Positions 8,155 through 16,850 of a stretch of 61,397 bases of DNA are shown here, one piece after another. The first letter of the stretch is position 1; the number at the start of each line of letters is the position of its first letter. The notes beneath the pieces are model-generated. The model searched no databases and was not told the origin of the DNA. It worked only from the letters and a program-made list of their open reading frames with translations. The translations under genes and the position numbers were made by a program. Origin of the DNA: an uncultured Oscillospiraceae bacterium. GTDB taxonomy: Bacteria > Bacillota > Clostridia > Oscillospirales > Ruminococcaceae. The stretch lies in the NCBI GenBank assembly GCA_934481445.1, contig CAKSPC010000007.1, forward strand, positions 1 through 61,397, read 5' to 3'.

Positions 8155-8183
8155 ATTGTAACAGAAAACACGCCAAAATGCAA
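8155..8183 (-). promoter_or_regulatory. Sigma-A promoter of rpmB
   Basis: TTGCAT (8178-8183), 17 bases, TACAAT (8155-8160) on the minus strand. Confidence 0.75.
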
Positions 8184-8286
8184 GCACAATTTGTCCCACG
8201 GACGCATTTTTGTTACATATCACAACACTCCGCGCGTTATTCATGCTGTTTTTCTCGATTTTAAACAAACGCGGCGATGCTGCTCA

Positions 8287-9282
8287 TCAGAAAGTGACAA
8301 ATCCGACCTTCTTCTGAACCTTTGTGAGTGTTTTTCTGGAAGCCCTGAACGCCTTTTCCGCGCCCTGCTTCATGCAGTTTTCGAGATATCCCTTGTCCGC
8401 AAAGATACGCTTGAACTCTGCCTGCATGGGCGCGAGCATATCCGCTGTTGCCTCGCCGACGGCAAGCTTGAAGTCGCCGTAGCCCTTGCCGGCAAACTCG
8501 CTCTCTATCTCCTCAAAGGTCTTGCCGGTAACGGCGGAGTAGATGGACATAAGGTTAATGATGCCATCCTTGCCCTCGCGAGCGCATACTTCGGCTTCGC
8601 TGTCGGTAATGGCGCGCTTGAACTTGCGGATAACGGTGTCCTTGTCGTCAAGTATCCATACGGAGGCGTTGGGGTTCTCGTCGGACTTGGACATCTTCTT
8701 TGTGGGCTCCTGAAGCGACATTACCTTTGCGGTGGTCTTGGTGATATAGCCCTCGGGCATGGTGAATACATCGCCGTATATGCCGTTGAAGCGCTGAACG
8801 ATGTTGCGCGCAAGTTCGAGGTGCTGGGACTGGTCTACGCCGACGGGCACGAGGTCCGCCTGATACAGCAGGATATCCGCCGCCATGAGTACGGGGTAGG
8901 TGAACAGACCCGCGTTGATGTTGTCTGGGTGCTTTGCGGACTTATCCTTGAACTGGGTCATGCGGGAAAGCTCGCCGAACTGCGTGTAGCAGGAGAGTAT
9001 CCACGAAAGCTCCGCATGGTTGGGGTTGTGACCCTGCACGAAGAGGGTGGATTTTTCGGGGTCAAGTCCCATCGCGATAAGCAGCGCATAGCTTTCCTTG
9101 ATCTGATTGCGCAGCTTTACGGGGTCCTGCCTTACGGTGATGGAGTGGAGGTCTACGATGCTGTATGTGCAGTCGTATTCATCCTGCAGTTTTACCCAGT
9201 TTACCATCGCGCCGAGATAGTTTCCGAGGTGCGGGGTGTTGGTGGGCTGAATGCCGCTGAAAATTTTCTTTTTTGCTTCCAT
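8287..9282 (-). CDS. trpS: Tryptophan-tRNA ligase
   Basis: The 331-residue class I aminoacyl-tRNA synthetase charges tRNA-Trp with tryptophan using ATP. The HIGH-like motif is seen as TNTPHLGNYLGA (about 14-25) and the KMSKS loop at residues 196-200 (KKMSKSDENP). GVDQSQHLELAR is also typical. Length matches bacterial TrpRS (about 330). The gene is single and is preceded by a T-box leader that senses uncharged tRNA-Trp, so expression should rise when tryptophan is short. Confidence 0.96.
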   Translation of the reverse strand: MEAKKKIFSGIQPTNTPHLGNYLGAMVNWVKLQDEYDCTYSIVDLHSITVRQDPVKLRNQIKESYALLIAMGLDPEKSTLFVQGHNPNHAELSWILSCYTQFGELSRMTQFKDKSAKHPDNINAGLFTYPVLMAADILLYQADLVPVGVDQSQHLELARNIVQRFNGIYGDVFTMPEGYITKTTAKVMSLQEPTKKMSKSDENPNASVWILDDKDTVIRKFKRAITDSEAEVCAREGKDGIINLMSIYSAVTGKTFEEIESEFAGKGYGDFKLAVGEATADMLAPMQAEFKRIFADKGYLENCMKQGAEKAFRASRKTLTKVQKKVGFVTF

Positions 9283-9308
9283 GATATATGTTTCCTTTCA
9301 AGATATTG

Positions 9309-9575
9309 AAACAAAAAACCGCCCCTAAGCACGCGCAGTGCGCTGCTATAAGGACGGAGCAGATGTCTGACCGTTGTGCCACCTTATCGCTTTCGGACAC
9401 GTTGTATGTCCCTGCGGTTAACGCCCGCACGACGTCACGGAATACTCGGCGCAAAGCGCCTTTGACCGCGCCCTCAGCGGACCATTGTAATGAACTGCGT
9501 TCCGCGGCATTCTCAGCGACAACCGCTCTCTGTGGGCGCACGGACATTTTTACTTCCGCGTCATAGGTTTATAAG
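9309..9575 (-). promoter_or_regulatory. Trp T-box riboswitch upstream of trpS
   Basis: On the minus strand the leader carries the T-box core AAGGTGGCACAACGG (9371-9385), then a terminator hairpin ending GGGGCGGTTTTTT at 9309-9325 whose 5' arm (CCGTCC) follows the T-box, giving the usual terminator/antiterminator choice. The TGGC bulge fits the GCCA 3' end expected for tRNA-Trp. A likely TGG specifier is at 9482-9484 in the loop ACAATGGTCC. The leader precedes trpS, as expected. Confidence 0.88.
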
Positions 9576-9600
9576 GGCAAGTTAGATTGTTTACTTTTTA

Positions 9601-9629
9601 ATAATATCACAACGCAGGCTGTTTGTCAA
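9601..9629 (-). promoter_or_regulatory. Sigma-A promoter of the T-box/trpS transcript
   Basis: TTGACA (9624-9629), 17 bases, TATTAT (9601-9606) on the minus strand, giving a leader of about 310 bases before trpS. Confidence 0.8.
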
Positions 9630-9663
9630 GAGAAATGTTTGCCGCCGTATGCTTTTTTGGGTT

Positions 9664-10209
9664 TCATTTTATTTCATGCCGCAGAAAAACGCCGCCGTCC
9701 ATATCCTTTATCTCGAAAACTCCGTCCTCGTAAGTCATATAGCTGTGCGGGGAATTTTCTTTCGGGAGCGCTGCGGAGCCGTCGTTAAGGCAGTGGACGC
9801 CGTCGACGATCACTGCTTTGGGGACATGGGTGTGTCCGTTTATAAGAACGTCGCCTTTTTTCAGCGGCGGGAGCTTATCGGGGTTGAAGTGGTGCCCATG
9901 GGAGAGGAAAAACGTATGCCCGTCGACAAATATCACCGCGCTGTCCGACAGCACGGGGAATTCCAGCACCATCTGATCGACTTCCGTGTCGCAGTTTCCG
10001 CGCACGCAGATAAGCTCGTCCTTGATTTCGTTGAGCATTGCGATGACCTTTTTCGGGGCGTGACCCTCGGGCAGGTCGTTTCGGGGGCCGTGGTAGAGAA
10101 TATCCCCGAGCAGACAGAGCCGCTCTGCGCCCTCGCGGCGGTATGCCCCGATAAGTTTCTCGCACCACAGCGCCGAGCCGTGGATATCCGAACCGAACAT
10201 CAGTTTCAT
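9664..10209 (-). CDS. yfcE: YfcE-family metallophosphodiesterase
   Basis: The 181-residue protein has the calcineurin-like metallophosphoesterase motifs in order: DIHG (8-11), GDILYHGP, GNCD, SHGHHF and GHTHVP, which supply the ligands of a dinuclear metal site. YfcE-type enzymes hydrolyse phosphodiesters in the cytoplasm; the natural substrate is not known. The start is at 10209, where AAGGAG lies 7 bases upstream; an earlier in-frame start at 10242 lacks a site and would run into azlD. It follows azlD by 16 bases and may be cotranscribed with azlCD. Confidence 0.9.
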   Translation of the reverse strand: MKLMFGSDIHGSALWCEKLIGAYRREGAERLCLLGDILYHGPRNDLPEGHAPKKVIAMLNEIKDELICVRGNCDTEVDQMVLEFPVLSDSAVIFVDGHTFFLSHGHHFNPDKLPPLKKGDVLINGHTHVPKAVIVDGVHCLNDGSAALPKENSPHSYMTYEDGVFEIKDMDGGVFLRHEIK

Positions 10210-10225
10210 AAAATACTCCTTAAAA

Positions 10226-10555
10226 TCACATTGCACCCGCAAGGCGCATGATCATTTCCGTAACAAAAACTCCGCCGCAGGCGCATACCGCAACGGTGAG
10301 CAGACCTTTCTCAAAGAACGCCAGCACCACCGCGACGATACATCCCGCTATAGCGCTCAAGATCGAGCCGCTGCTGTAGAATATCGCGGGGATGGTCATT
10401 GCGCTGAGAACTGCGTAGGGAACGTAAAACAGAAAGTTCATCAGGAACTTCGAGGTTATTTTCTTTCTGAACGCCGCGAGGGGCAGCATTCTTATAAGGT
10501 ATGTTACCAGCGCCATGACTGCGACGCTTATGCACAGGTACCGAATATCATTCAT
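10226..10555 (-). CDS. azlD: AzlD-family branched-chain amino acid exporter subunit
   Basis: The 109-residue, very hydrophobic protein has four predicted membrane helices and the AzlD pattern (TYLIRMLPLAAF near the start, FYVPYAVLSAMTIPAIF). With AzlC it forms a two-part exporter; in Bacillus subtilis AzlCD exports branched-chain amino acids and analogues. It overlaps the end of azlC by 8 bases, and its ribosome site AAAGGAGG lies inside azlC, which points to translational coupling. Confidence 0.9.
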   Translation of the reverse strand: MNDIRYLCISVAVMALVTYLIRMLPLAAFRKKITSKFLMNFLFYVPYAVLSAMTIPAIFYSSGSILSAIAGCIVAVVLAFFEKGLLTVAVCACGGVFVTEMIMRLAGAM

Positions 10556-11279
10556 TTTCGCTGTCCTCCTTTATATCCTGCGGGAAGAGCAGCGCACCGA
10601 GGGCGGCGGCAATAATCGTGCAGATTATTATTGAAATGCCCGAAGAGATGAAGCTGAATACCGGCACATAGTACAGAATGCAGCTCAGCACGGCGGCGAC
10701 CACCGCAACGCCGAGCACACCGCGGCTCTTTTTTGCGGGGGGAATGACAATCGCGATGAACATTCCGTAGATTGCTATTCCGAGGGCGGATTTGATGAAA
10801 TCGGGAAGGATGCCGCCGAGTATTGCGCCGAAAGCAGTTCCCGCCGCCCAGAAGATATACGGCAGCGTTATCAGCCCGTACATATACCGTGCGGAAATAT
10901 CGCGGCCTTTTCCCGCAGCCACCGCGAAAACTTCGTCGGTTATTCCGAAAGCGGTGATTATTCTGTCGCGGATGGAGTATTTCTGTTCAAGCTTCTGCGA
11001 CAGCGAAAGGCTCATCAGCGCATAGCGCATATTTATTATAAGCTGTGCCAGCGCCATTTCTATGTACCCGCCGCCCGCGGCGATGATACCTATGCCCGCG
11101 ACCTGACCTGCAGATGTGAGGTTTGTCATTGAGATAAGTATTGCGGTGAGCGGGGAAAGCCCCATGCTCACGGCGGTGATGCCGAAAGTGAACGACACCG
11201 AGAGGTATCCGAGCGCTATCGGAAGTCCGTCCCTGAAGCCCTCCTTATAAGAGAGCGAAGCATTTTTTGTCTGCACCAT
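10548..11279 (-). CDS. azlC: AzlC-family branched-chain amino acid exporter subunit
   Basis: The 243-residue protein has about six predicted membrane helices and typical AzlC stretches (FRDGLPIALGYLSVSFTFG, MSMTNLTSAGQ-like SMTNLTSAGQVAG). It is the large subunit of the AzlCD branched-chain amino acid export system in the cytoplasmic membrane. The ribosome site is weak (AAGGGA). Its partner azlD overlaps its 3' end. Substrate is inferred from the family only. Confidence 0.9.
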   Translation of the reverse strand: MVQTKNASLSYKEGFRDGLPIALGYLSVSFTFGITAVSMGLSPLTAILISMTNLTSAGQVAGIGIIAAGGGYIEMALAQLIINMRYALMSLSLSQKLEQKYSIRDRIITAFGITDEVFAVAAGKGRDISARYMYGLITLPYIFWAAGTAFGAILGGILPDFIKSALGIAIYGMFIAIVIPPAKKSRGVLGVAVVAAVLSCILYYVPVFSFISSGISIIICTIIAAALGALLFPQDIKEDSENE

Positions 11280-11328
11280 TATATTCCCTTTTACCCTGAT
11301 TTCTATGTTTATTTACAAGCCACTACAT

Positions 11329-11357
11329 ATTTTAACACAACCTCCGCGTTTTTTCAA
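11329..11357 (-). promoter_or_regulatory. Sigma-A promoter of azlCD
   Basis: TTGAAA (11352-11357), 17 bases, TAAAAT (11329-11334) on the minus strand, about 50 bases before azlC. Confidence 0.7.
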
Positions 11358-11435
11358 CCGATTTTATAAAAAATCCCTTGTTTTTTCCGATAAAATCTGA
11401 TACAATATATTATGTATCATTATGCAAAAGGGAGA

Positions 11436-12314
11436 GGGCTTTTTAATTGCAAATTTGTTTACGCTCACCGCTGGGGATATAATTAATACGCTCCGCGTAG
11501 TTGGTTTAAACGATTTAATAAATTTCTTTTCGCACAAATGCGAGTGGAGCACCGTTGGTGGAGGAGGAAACTACGTTTCCTGCCTCCCCCAATGGTTCTC
11601 CCCTCGCGCTCCCCTCTCCCTAACCCCCACCTCTTTCCTTAAAGGTTTTCGTGGCTTATTATTTAGTGTTTATCTCGCTCCGCGACTTCATTGTAATGCT
11701 TGGCGTAGGCTCCGGTAGGTGGACGCAACATTATATGTACACTCGATGGAAAGGCACTCATGGGAGAGCGCGCAGCATCGCATTGCTTCGCTCGCTGACT
11801 TCGTGGGGCATTAACGTTTTCGCTTGTTGCGACCGCACACTAAGATTTACGGGGCGCTCACAGCGCAGGCGCTTGTCAGAGCAATTAAAATCTTACGGCG
11901 GATTCTCAATTGTGCGACTGCGTGTGTCAAAAAGCAACAAACACAAAAAAACAACGTGTAACTCGCGAAGCGAAAAGAAGCCTATCCCATGCAAAGGGCG
12001 TTTACGCTTCAGGAAAGAGGTAGGGGTTAGGAAAAGGGGAGCGCGAGGGGAGAAACTATGGGGGAGGTGGAAAACGTAGTTTTCCCCTCCACCAAAGTTG
12101 CTCCCCTCGCAGAAGTGCGAAAAGAAATTTATTAAAAAGTTTGTACCAACAGCGTAGCTGTAATTTAACCCCCGTGCCTTGCGGCACGAGCCGCCATTCC
12201 CACTCCTCGCGGGAGCAAAACAAATTTGTAATTAAAATGCCCCATGGCGCCGCCATCGCCCATCCTCGCCGATGGCTCGGATGGATCGCCGGCGCCGCGC
12301 GCCTTGACGGCGCA
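11436..12314 (+). repeat. Family A dispersed repeat, copy 2 (left tip missing)
   Basis: Runs from GGGCTTTTTAATTGCAAAT to the inverted tip GCGCCTTGACGGCGCA at 12314. The first about 220 bases and the last about 300 bases are long imperfect inverted repeats of one another (for example GGTGGAGGAGGAAACTACG near 11557 against its inverse near 12065). A unique centre of about 300 bases lies between. The left 50-60 bases seen in copy 3 are absent. It fills the whole 1 kb gap between azlC and uvrC. The open frame inside (11651-12079) is judged non-coding. Confidence 0.85.
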
Positions 12315-12331
12315 TAAAGACACTTTATAGT
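12304..12331 (+). promoter_or_regulatory. Probable uvrC promoter using the tip of repeat A
   Basis: TTGACG (12304-12309), 16 bases, TATAGT (12326-12331). The -35 box is part of the repeat's terminal sequence GCCTTGACGGCGC, while the -10 box lies in unique DNA just outside it. Confidence 0.55.
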
Positions 12332-12345
12332 ATCGAGGTGATATC

Positions 12346-14166
12346 GTGAACGAACGACTTCCGTTTTTGAGAGAAAAGGCAAATCGGCTCCCGCCGGAGC
12401 CGGGCGTCTACCTCATGAAAGACAAGACGGGTCTTATAATATATGTCGGCAAGGCTAAGGCGCTCAAAAACCGCGTTACGACCTATTTTCATTCAAACCC
12501 GCAGCATACCGCAAAGACATTGAAGCTTGTCGACACGATATACGACTTCGACTTCATCGTCACCCACACCGAGCTTGACGCGCTGGTGCTGGAAGCGAGC
12601 CTTATAAAAATGCACCAGCCCAAGTATAATATACTATTAAAAGATGACAAGGGCTACAATTATATAAAAATATCCCGTGAGCCGTACCCTCGCATAACCT
12701 ACGCGCTCAACACCAACGACCCCAACGCCGATTACATCGGGCCTTTTACCAGCGGCTACACCGTGCGGCAGGCAGTCGAGGAGGCAAACACCATCTTCAT
12801 GCTGCCGACCTGCCATAGAGGGTTCCCGTCGTCGTTCGGAAAGGAGCGTCCCTGCCTTAACCATCACATCAAAAAATGCATGGGCGTCTGCCGCGGGAAT
12901 ATTTCATCCGCGGATTACCGCGCCATCGTTGATGAAGCGATAGCTTACCTGCGAAACGGCAGCAAGACCTCTGTCGAGCAGCTGACCGCGCAGATGGAGG
13001 AAGCCGCCGAAAACCTCGAATTTGAGCGCGCCGCGAAGCTTCGCGACAGAATTGCCGCCATAACAAGGCTTCAGCACGCGCAGAAAATCCTTGATTACAA
13101 GCAGGAGTACGACATCGTGGGCGCCGCACAGAATATCGGCATGGCAAGCTTTGCGGTGGTAAAATACCGCGGCGGCAGGCTCATTGATAAGGAAAATTTC
13201 TTCATCGGCGACGAGTACGACGGAGCCGCCATGCGGCGTGATTTCCTGCTGAGTTACTATAGTTCCCGCGATGATATTCCGAAAGAAATATACATCGACG
13301 AGGAATTCGAGGATATGGAGCTGATAACACAGCTTCTGCGGGAAAAGGCAGGGCACGCGGTAAAATTTGTCGTTCCGCACCGCGGCGACGGCATGGCGCA
13401 GGTAACGCTTGCGCAGAACAATGCAAGCGAGTACCTTGCGCTTAAAATCGGCAGGACCGCCAAGGAAATAAAGGCGCTGGAGGATCTGAAAGAGCTTCTC
13501 GGGCTTCCGAAAATTCCCGAAATAATAGAAAGCTACGATATATCCAACTTCGGCGAAACGGGCATGGTCGGCGGTATGATAGTGTACCGCAACGGCAGGC
13601 CTTTCAAGGCGGGATACCGCAAATTCGGCATAAAAACCGTTGTCGGGCAGAACGACTACGCCTGTATGCAGGAGGTGCTGCGGCGCCGTATGCAGCGCTA
13701 TCTCGACGGGGACGAGAGCTTCACGCCGCTCCCCGACCTGATACTTCTCGACGGCGGCAGGGGACATATTTCCGCTGTGGCGGAGGTGCTGGACGAAATG
13801 AAAATAGACGTCCCGCTTTTTGGTCTGGTAAAGGACAGCAAGCACCGCACCCGCGCCATTGCAAAGGCAGGCGGGGAGATATCCATAAGCGCCAACAGGC
13901 CGCTGTTCAACCTGCTGACAAATATACAGGACGAGGTGCACCGCTATTCCATCACGTTCCAGCGGGCACGGCACAAGCAAAAGACCTACACCCTCGAGCT
14001 TACCGAGGTAAAGGGCATAGGCGAAGCAAAGGCGCGCGCCCTGCTCAAAACCTTCAAAACCAAGCAGGCGATGAAGGAAGCCAGCCCCGGGCAGCTTCGG
14101 CAGGCGGCGAAAATAGGCGAGGAAAAGGCGGAGGAATTGTACCGCTTTATACAGGAGCGCTTCTAG
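12346..14166 (+). CDS. uvrC: Excinuclease ABC subunit C
   Basis: The 606-residue nuclease of nucleotide excision repair cuts on both sides of DNA damage bound by UvrB. Domains in order: GIY-YIG nuclease (about 15-95, PGVYLMKDKTGLIIYVGKAK), Cys-rich region (CLNHHIKKCMGVCRG), UVR domain binding UvrB (about 203-235, NLEFERAAKLRDRI), RNase H-like endonuclease domain (LILLDGGRGHISA), and helix-hairpin-helix at the C-terminus (VKGIGEAKARALLKTF). Length is normal. Start is GTG with GAGGTG 7 bases upstream. It heads a plus-strand run toward rsmD and coaD. Confidence 0.97.
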   Translation: MNERLPFLREKANRLPPEPGVYLMKDKTGLIIYVGKAKALKNRVTTYFHSNPQHTAKTLKLVDTIYDFDFIVTHTELDALVLEASLIKMHQPKYNILLKDDKGYNYIKISREPYPRITYALNTNDPNADYIGPFTSGYTVRQAVEEANTIFMLPTCHRGFPSSFGKERPCLNHHIKKCMGVCRGNISSADYRAIVDEAIAYLRNGSKTSVEQLTAQMEEAAENLEFERAAKLRDRIAAITRLQHAQKILDYKQEYDIVGAAQNIGMASFAVVKYRGGRLIDKENFFIGDEYDGAAMRRDFLLSYYSSRDDIPKEIYIDEEFEDMELITQLLREKAGHAVKFVVPHRGDGMAQVTLAQNNASEYLALKIGRTAKEIKALEDLKELLGLPKIPEIIESYDISNFGETGMVGGMIVYRNGRPFKAGYRKFGIKTVVGQNDYACMQEVLRRRMQRYLDGDESFTPLPDLILLDGGRGHISAVAEVLDEMKIDVPLFGLVKDSKHRTRAIAKAGGEISISANRPLFNLLTNIQDEVHRYSITFQRARHKQKTYTLELTEVKGIGEAKARALLKTFKTKQAMKEASPGQLRQAAKIGEEKAEELYRFIQERF

Positions 14167-14185
14167 AGCTCATTGAGGTAATTGT

Positions 14186-14920
14186 ATGAAAGAAGAGAGA
14201 TCGGGCAGGGCAGGCCTGATAATAACACTGATAATATGCGCGGTCGGCACCATTGCGCTGATGGCGTTTTTCAGCCGACCCGAGCACCACGAAAAGACGG
14301 ACGAACTGTTCCGCAAGCTGATAGCGTTTTTCGTTTCGGCGTGGAATACCATGCCGTGGGGGATTGTCATGCTGGCGGGAGGAATTGTTGTTCCTTTGTT
14401 CGGGATACTTGTGCTGCCGCCTTTCGACAGGCTGACGCGGCGCGCGCCCGCAGGGTCGTTTCTGTATGGCAATGTGGGGCTGCACTTTGAATACAGTGCG
14501 GGACTGAGATTTCTCCCGTCGCTGCTGATGTCGCTGTACCTTATAATCGCGGCGTTTATGCAGGGGGCAGATATGAACATGAGCTTCGACCCGCCGAGCT
14601 ATTTTCCCTTTGGTCAGGAAATGGGAGCGGGTCAGTGGCTGAACCTTATATTTATGGCGCTGACGCTGTTTTCGCTTCTGCTTGTCTGCGCGGAGGGAAT
14701 TATTAGCGCGGGACCATGGGGAATGCTCCTGCATATCCCCGTGATACTGGCGGCGAACGTGTATATCGTGGTTCTGATGACAGGAATAATGTTCGTGTGC
14801 GTAACGCTGCTGGGCTTTATAGGAAAGGTTATCGTTTCGGCGATAGCGTTCTCCTGCTTCGGTACTGTTTCCACAGTGACGATAAAACGCAGGACGGAGA
14901 TAAGATACATAGAAAAATAA
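14186..14920 (+). CDS. Hypothetical polytopic membrane protein
   Basis: I do not recognise this 244-residue protein. About five to six hydrophobic segments are visible (roughly 10-30, 55-80, 110-130, 150-175, 182-220), with a charged N-terminus and a short basic C-terminal tail. The loop after the second helix is Arg/Pro-rich. No enzymatic motif is evident. It lies 19 bases after uvrC and 12 bases before rsmD, so it is probably cotranscribed with them; GAGGT precedes the ATG. Confidence 0.6.
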   Translation: MKEERSGRAGLIITLIICAVGTIALMAFFSRPEHHEKTDELFRKLIAFFVSAWNTMPWGIVMLAGGIVVPLFGILVLPPFDRLTRRAPAGSFLYGNVGLHFEYSAGLRFLPSLLMSLYLIIAAFMQGADMNMSFDPPSYFPFGQEMGAGQWLNLIFMALTLFSLLLVCAEGIISAGPWGMLLHIPVILAANVYIVVLMTGIMFVCVTLLGFIGKVIVSAIAFSCFGTVSTVTIKRRTEIRYIEK

Positions 14921-14932
14921 CAAGGAGATAAA

Positions 14933-15490
14933 ATGAGAGTCATAACAGGAAAGGCGCGCGGAAGAAAGCTCGTCACGGTGGAGGGCACGGATGTTGTCCG
15001 CCCCACCACGGACGGAATTAAGGAAGCTATCTTCAGCGCGGTGCAGTTTGAGATAGAGGGCAGAACGGTGCTCGACCTTTTCGCGGGGAGCGGCCAGCTT
15101 GGCATAGAAGCGCTCAGCCGCGGCGCAAAGGAGTGCTATTTTGTGGACGCGGCGGCGGTTTCGATAAAAGCCGTGCGCGAAAACCTCAGGACAACGGAAC
15201 TTGAATCGCAGGCAAAGGTATCGAATATGCCGTTTTCGGCGTTTCTGAAATCAACCCGAGCGGTGTTCGACATAGCATTGCTTGACCCGCCGTACAATTA
15301 CCGCCTGATACAGAAGGCGCTGCCGCTGCTGACGGAAAAGATGTCGGAAAACGGCGTGATAATCTGTGAGCACGAAAAGGAATGCGTGCTCCCGAAAGAA
15401 ACCGGCGGGTTTGAAATAGCGAAAATTCTCCGCCACGGAAGAACAGCGGTGACGATTTACCGCCGCCCCTCCGCAGAGGAAGAGGAATGA
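14933..15490 (+). CDS. rsmD: 16S rRNA (guanine966-N2)-methyltransferase RsmD
   Basis: The 185-residue enzyme methylates G966 of 16S rRNA with S-adenosylmethionine during small-subunit assembly. It starts MRVITGKARGRKL, has the SAM-binding loop LDLFAGSGQLGIEALSRGA (about 46-64) and the catalytic DPPY motif in LLDPPYNY (about 119). Length agrees with the family (about 185). AAGGAGAT lies 5 bases upstream. It is paired with coaD (13-base gap), an arrangement common across bacteria. Confidence 0.95.
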   Translation: MRVITGKARGRKLVTVEGTDVVRPTTDGIKEAIFSAVQFEIEGRTVLDLFAGSGQLGIEALSRGAKECYFVDAAAVSIKAVRENLRTTELESQAKVSNMPFSAFLKSTRAVFDIALLDPPYNYRLIQKALPLLTEKMSENGVIICEHEKECVLPKETGGFEIAKILRHGRTAVTIYRRPSAEEEE

Positions 15491-15503
15491 AAGGAGCTTA
15501 CCC

Positions 15504-16061
15504 ATGAAAACAGCAATTTACCCGGGCAGCTTCGACCCTGTTACAAACGGTCATCTTGATATAATCACGCGGGCTTCGAAAATGTTTGACAAGCTTATCG
15601 TGGTGGTATTGATAAACCCGCTGAAATCCTACAGCTTCTCCATCCCCGAGCGCTGCGAGCTTCTGCGCAAGGCGACCGTGGGCATGGAAAACGTAGAGGT
15701 CGCAAGCTACGACGGGCTTCTCGCGGATTATTTCAAGCAGCGCGAGGATATCGACGTCATCGTAAAGGGGCTTCGCGCCACATCGGATTTCGAGTATGAA
15801 TTCCAGATGGCGCATACGAATAAGGATCTCAACCCGCGGGCGGAAACGGTGTTCCTCCCCGCAAGCCTTAATTCAACGTTCCTGTCTTCCAGCATGGTGA
15901 AGCAGGTCGCAATGTTCGGCGGGGATCTTTCGAAGTACGTCCCCGCGACGATCCACGAGGAAGTCAGCAGTAAGCTCCGCGCGGAGTTCGCCGCAAAGCG
16001 CGCCGCCGCGGAAAGAAGCCGCGCGGCAGTAAACCAGTTCAATAATACCGAAAGGAAATGA
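15504..16061 (+). CDS. coaD: Phosphopantetheine adenylyltransferase
   Basis: This enzyme joins 4'-phosphopantetheine and ATP to make dephospho-CoA, the fourth step of coenzyme A synthesis. Motifs are GSFDPVTNGHLDII (8-21, with the NGH nucleotidyltransferase signature), KGLRATSDFEYE (phosphopantetheine site) and STFLSSSMVKQVA near residue 128. At 185 residues it is about 20 longer than usual; the extra is an Ala/Arg-rich C-terminal helix. AAAGGAG precedes the ATG. The stop overlaps the leader of the next gene. Confidence 0.95.
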   Translation: MKTAIYPGSFDPVTNGHLDIITRASKMFDKLIVVVLINPLKSYSFSIPERCELLRKATVGMENVEVASYDGLLADYFKQREDIDVIVKGLRATSDFEYEFQMAHTNKDLNPRAETVFLPASLNSTFLSSSMVKQVAMFGGDLSKYVPATIHEEVSSKLRAEFAAKRAAAERSRAAVNQFNNTERK

Positions 16062-16066
16062 ATATC

Positions 16067-16597
16067 ATGGAAAATTCTTACTCTATTGACGATTACATTG
16101 AAATGCTCGAGGACATAATCCACAATGCCACCCGCATACCTTTCAAGAAGAAAAGCATGGTAGACGTGGATGAGCTTGCGAACATCGTTACGGATATGCG
16201 CATGGTGCTTCCCATGGAAATTCAGCAGGCTAAGAAGGTCGTTGCGGACAAGAACAAGATAATCAGCGACGCCAAGAAAGACGCCGAGGACATCATCCGC
16301 AGGGCGGAGCAGCGCCGCAGCGAGCTTATCGAGGAGAGCGACGTCATGAAGGAAGCCCGCCGCCGCGCCACCGAGGCGATAAGCGTTGCACAGAACCGCG
16401 CGAACGATATACACACATCCACGAACGCCTTTGCGGACAATATGCTCGCCCGCGTTGAGGAGCTTATGGCGCGGGACCTTAACGACCTGCGCCTGCTGCG
16501 CAAGAACATAAACGCCGCCGGAAACGTACAGGCGAGCGGTCAGCAGCCCCCCGCAAAGCCCGGTGCCGCCCCCGTGCCCCAGCAGACGAAGAAATAA
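16067..16597 (+). CDS. Coiled-coil protein resembling ATP synthase b subunit
   Basis: The 176-residue soluble protein is mostly helical, with a long charged coiled coil (about 50-140: ADKNKIISDAKKDAEDIIRR, then RARRRATEAISVAQNRA-like heptads) and a Pro/Gln-rich tail. Such proteins beside coaD in Clostridia are usually named ATPase or F0 b-like, but there is no membrane helix here, so a cell-division or scaffold role is as likely. Start is placed at 16067: AAAGGA is 10 bases upstream of it, whereas the ATG at 16058 is only 4 bases from the site and overlaps the coaD stop. Confidence 0.65.
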   Translation: MENSYSIDDYIEMLEDIIHNATRIPFKKKSMVDVDELANIVTDMRMVLPMEIQQAKKVVADKNKIISDAKKDAEDIIRRAEQRRSELIEESDVMKEARRRATEAISVAQNRANDIHTSTNAFADNMLARVEELMARDLNDLRLLRKNINAAGNVQASGQQPPAKPGAAPVPQQTKK

Positions 16598-16735
16598 CCT
16601 AATCTCTCTTTTTTAAGACAATTAACCCGATTTAACCATGAAAAGCTTTGGTGGTTATTTGTCAAGTAGCGTAATTGCACAAATATTTTTCACAAAGTTT
16701 GTACAAAAGCGCATAGGTTAATTTGTGCTTTTTGC

Positions 16736-16764
16736 TTGCAAATAAGCGTCGGTTGTGTTATAAT
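16736..16764 (+). promoter_or_regulatory. Sigma-A promoter of the gene at 16851
   Basis: TTGCAA (16736-16741), 17 bases, TATAAT (16759-16764). The leader that follows holds an inverted repeat TTATAC-GAA-GTATAA and a GC-rich hairpin around 16796-16819. Confidence 0.75.
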
Positions 16765-16850
16765 TTATACGAAGTATAATATCATGCGCCGCCCGCGCAG
16801 GGGGGAGACCCTCCGCGTGCCCGCGGTTTATTTAGGAGGATTAGTTTTTT

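Noticed and set aside
7603..9309. 568-codon plus-strand open frame across the aminotransferase start, rpmB and trpS
   Set aside because: It is antisense to three well-supported genes, crosses their promoters and terminator, and has no ribosome site.
11651..12079. Open frame of 142 codons inside repeat A copy 2, alignable with one of 137 codons at 27683-28096
   Set aside because: The frames match because the DNA repeats match. Differences between the copies are mostly amino-acid-changing, there is no ribosome site, and the composition is very Arg/Lys-rich. Judged non-coding.
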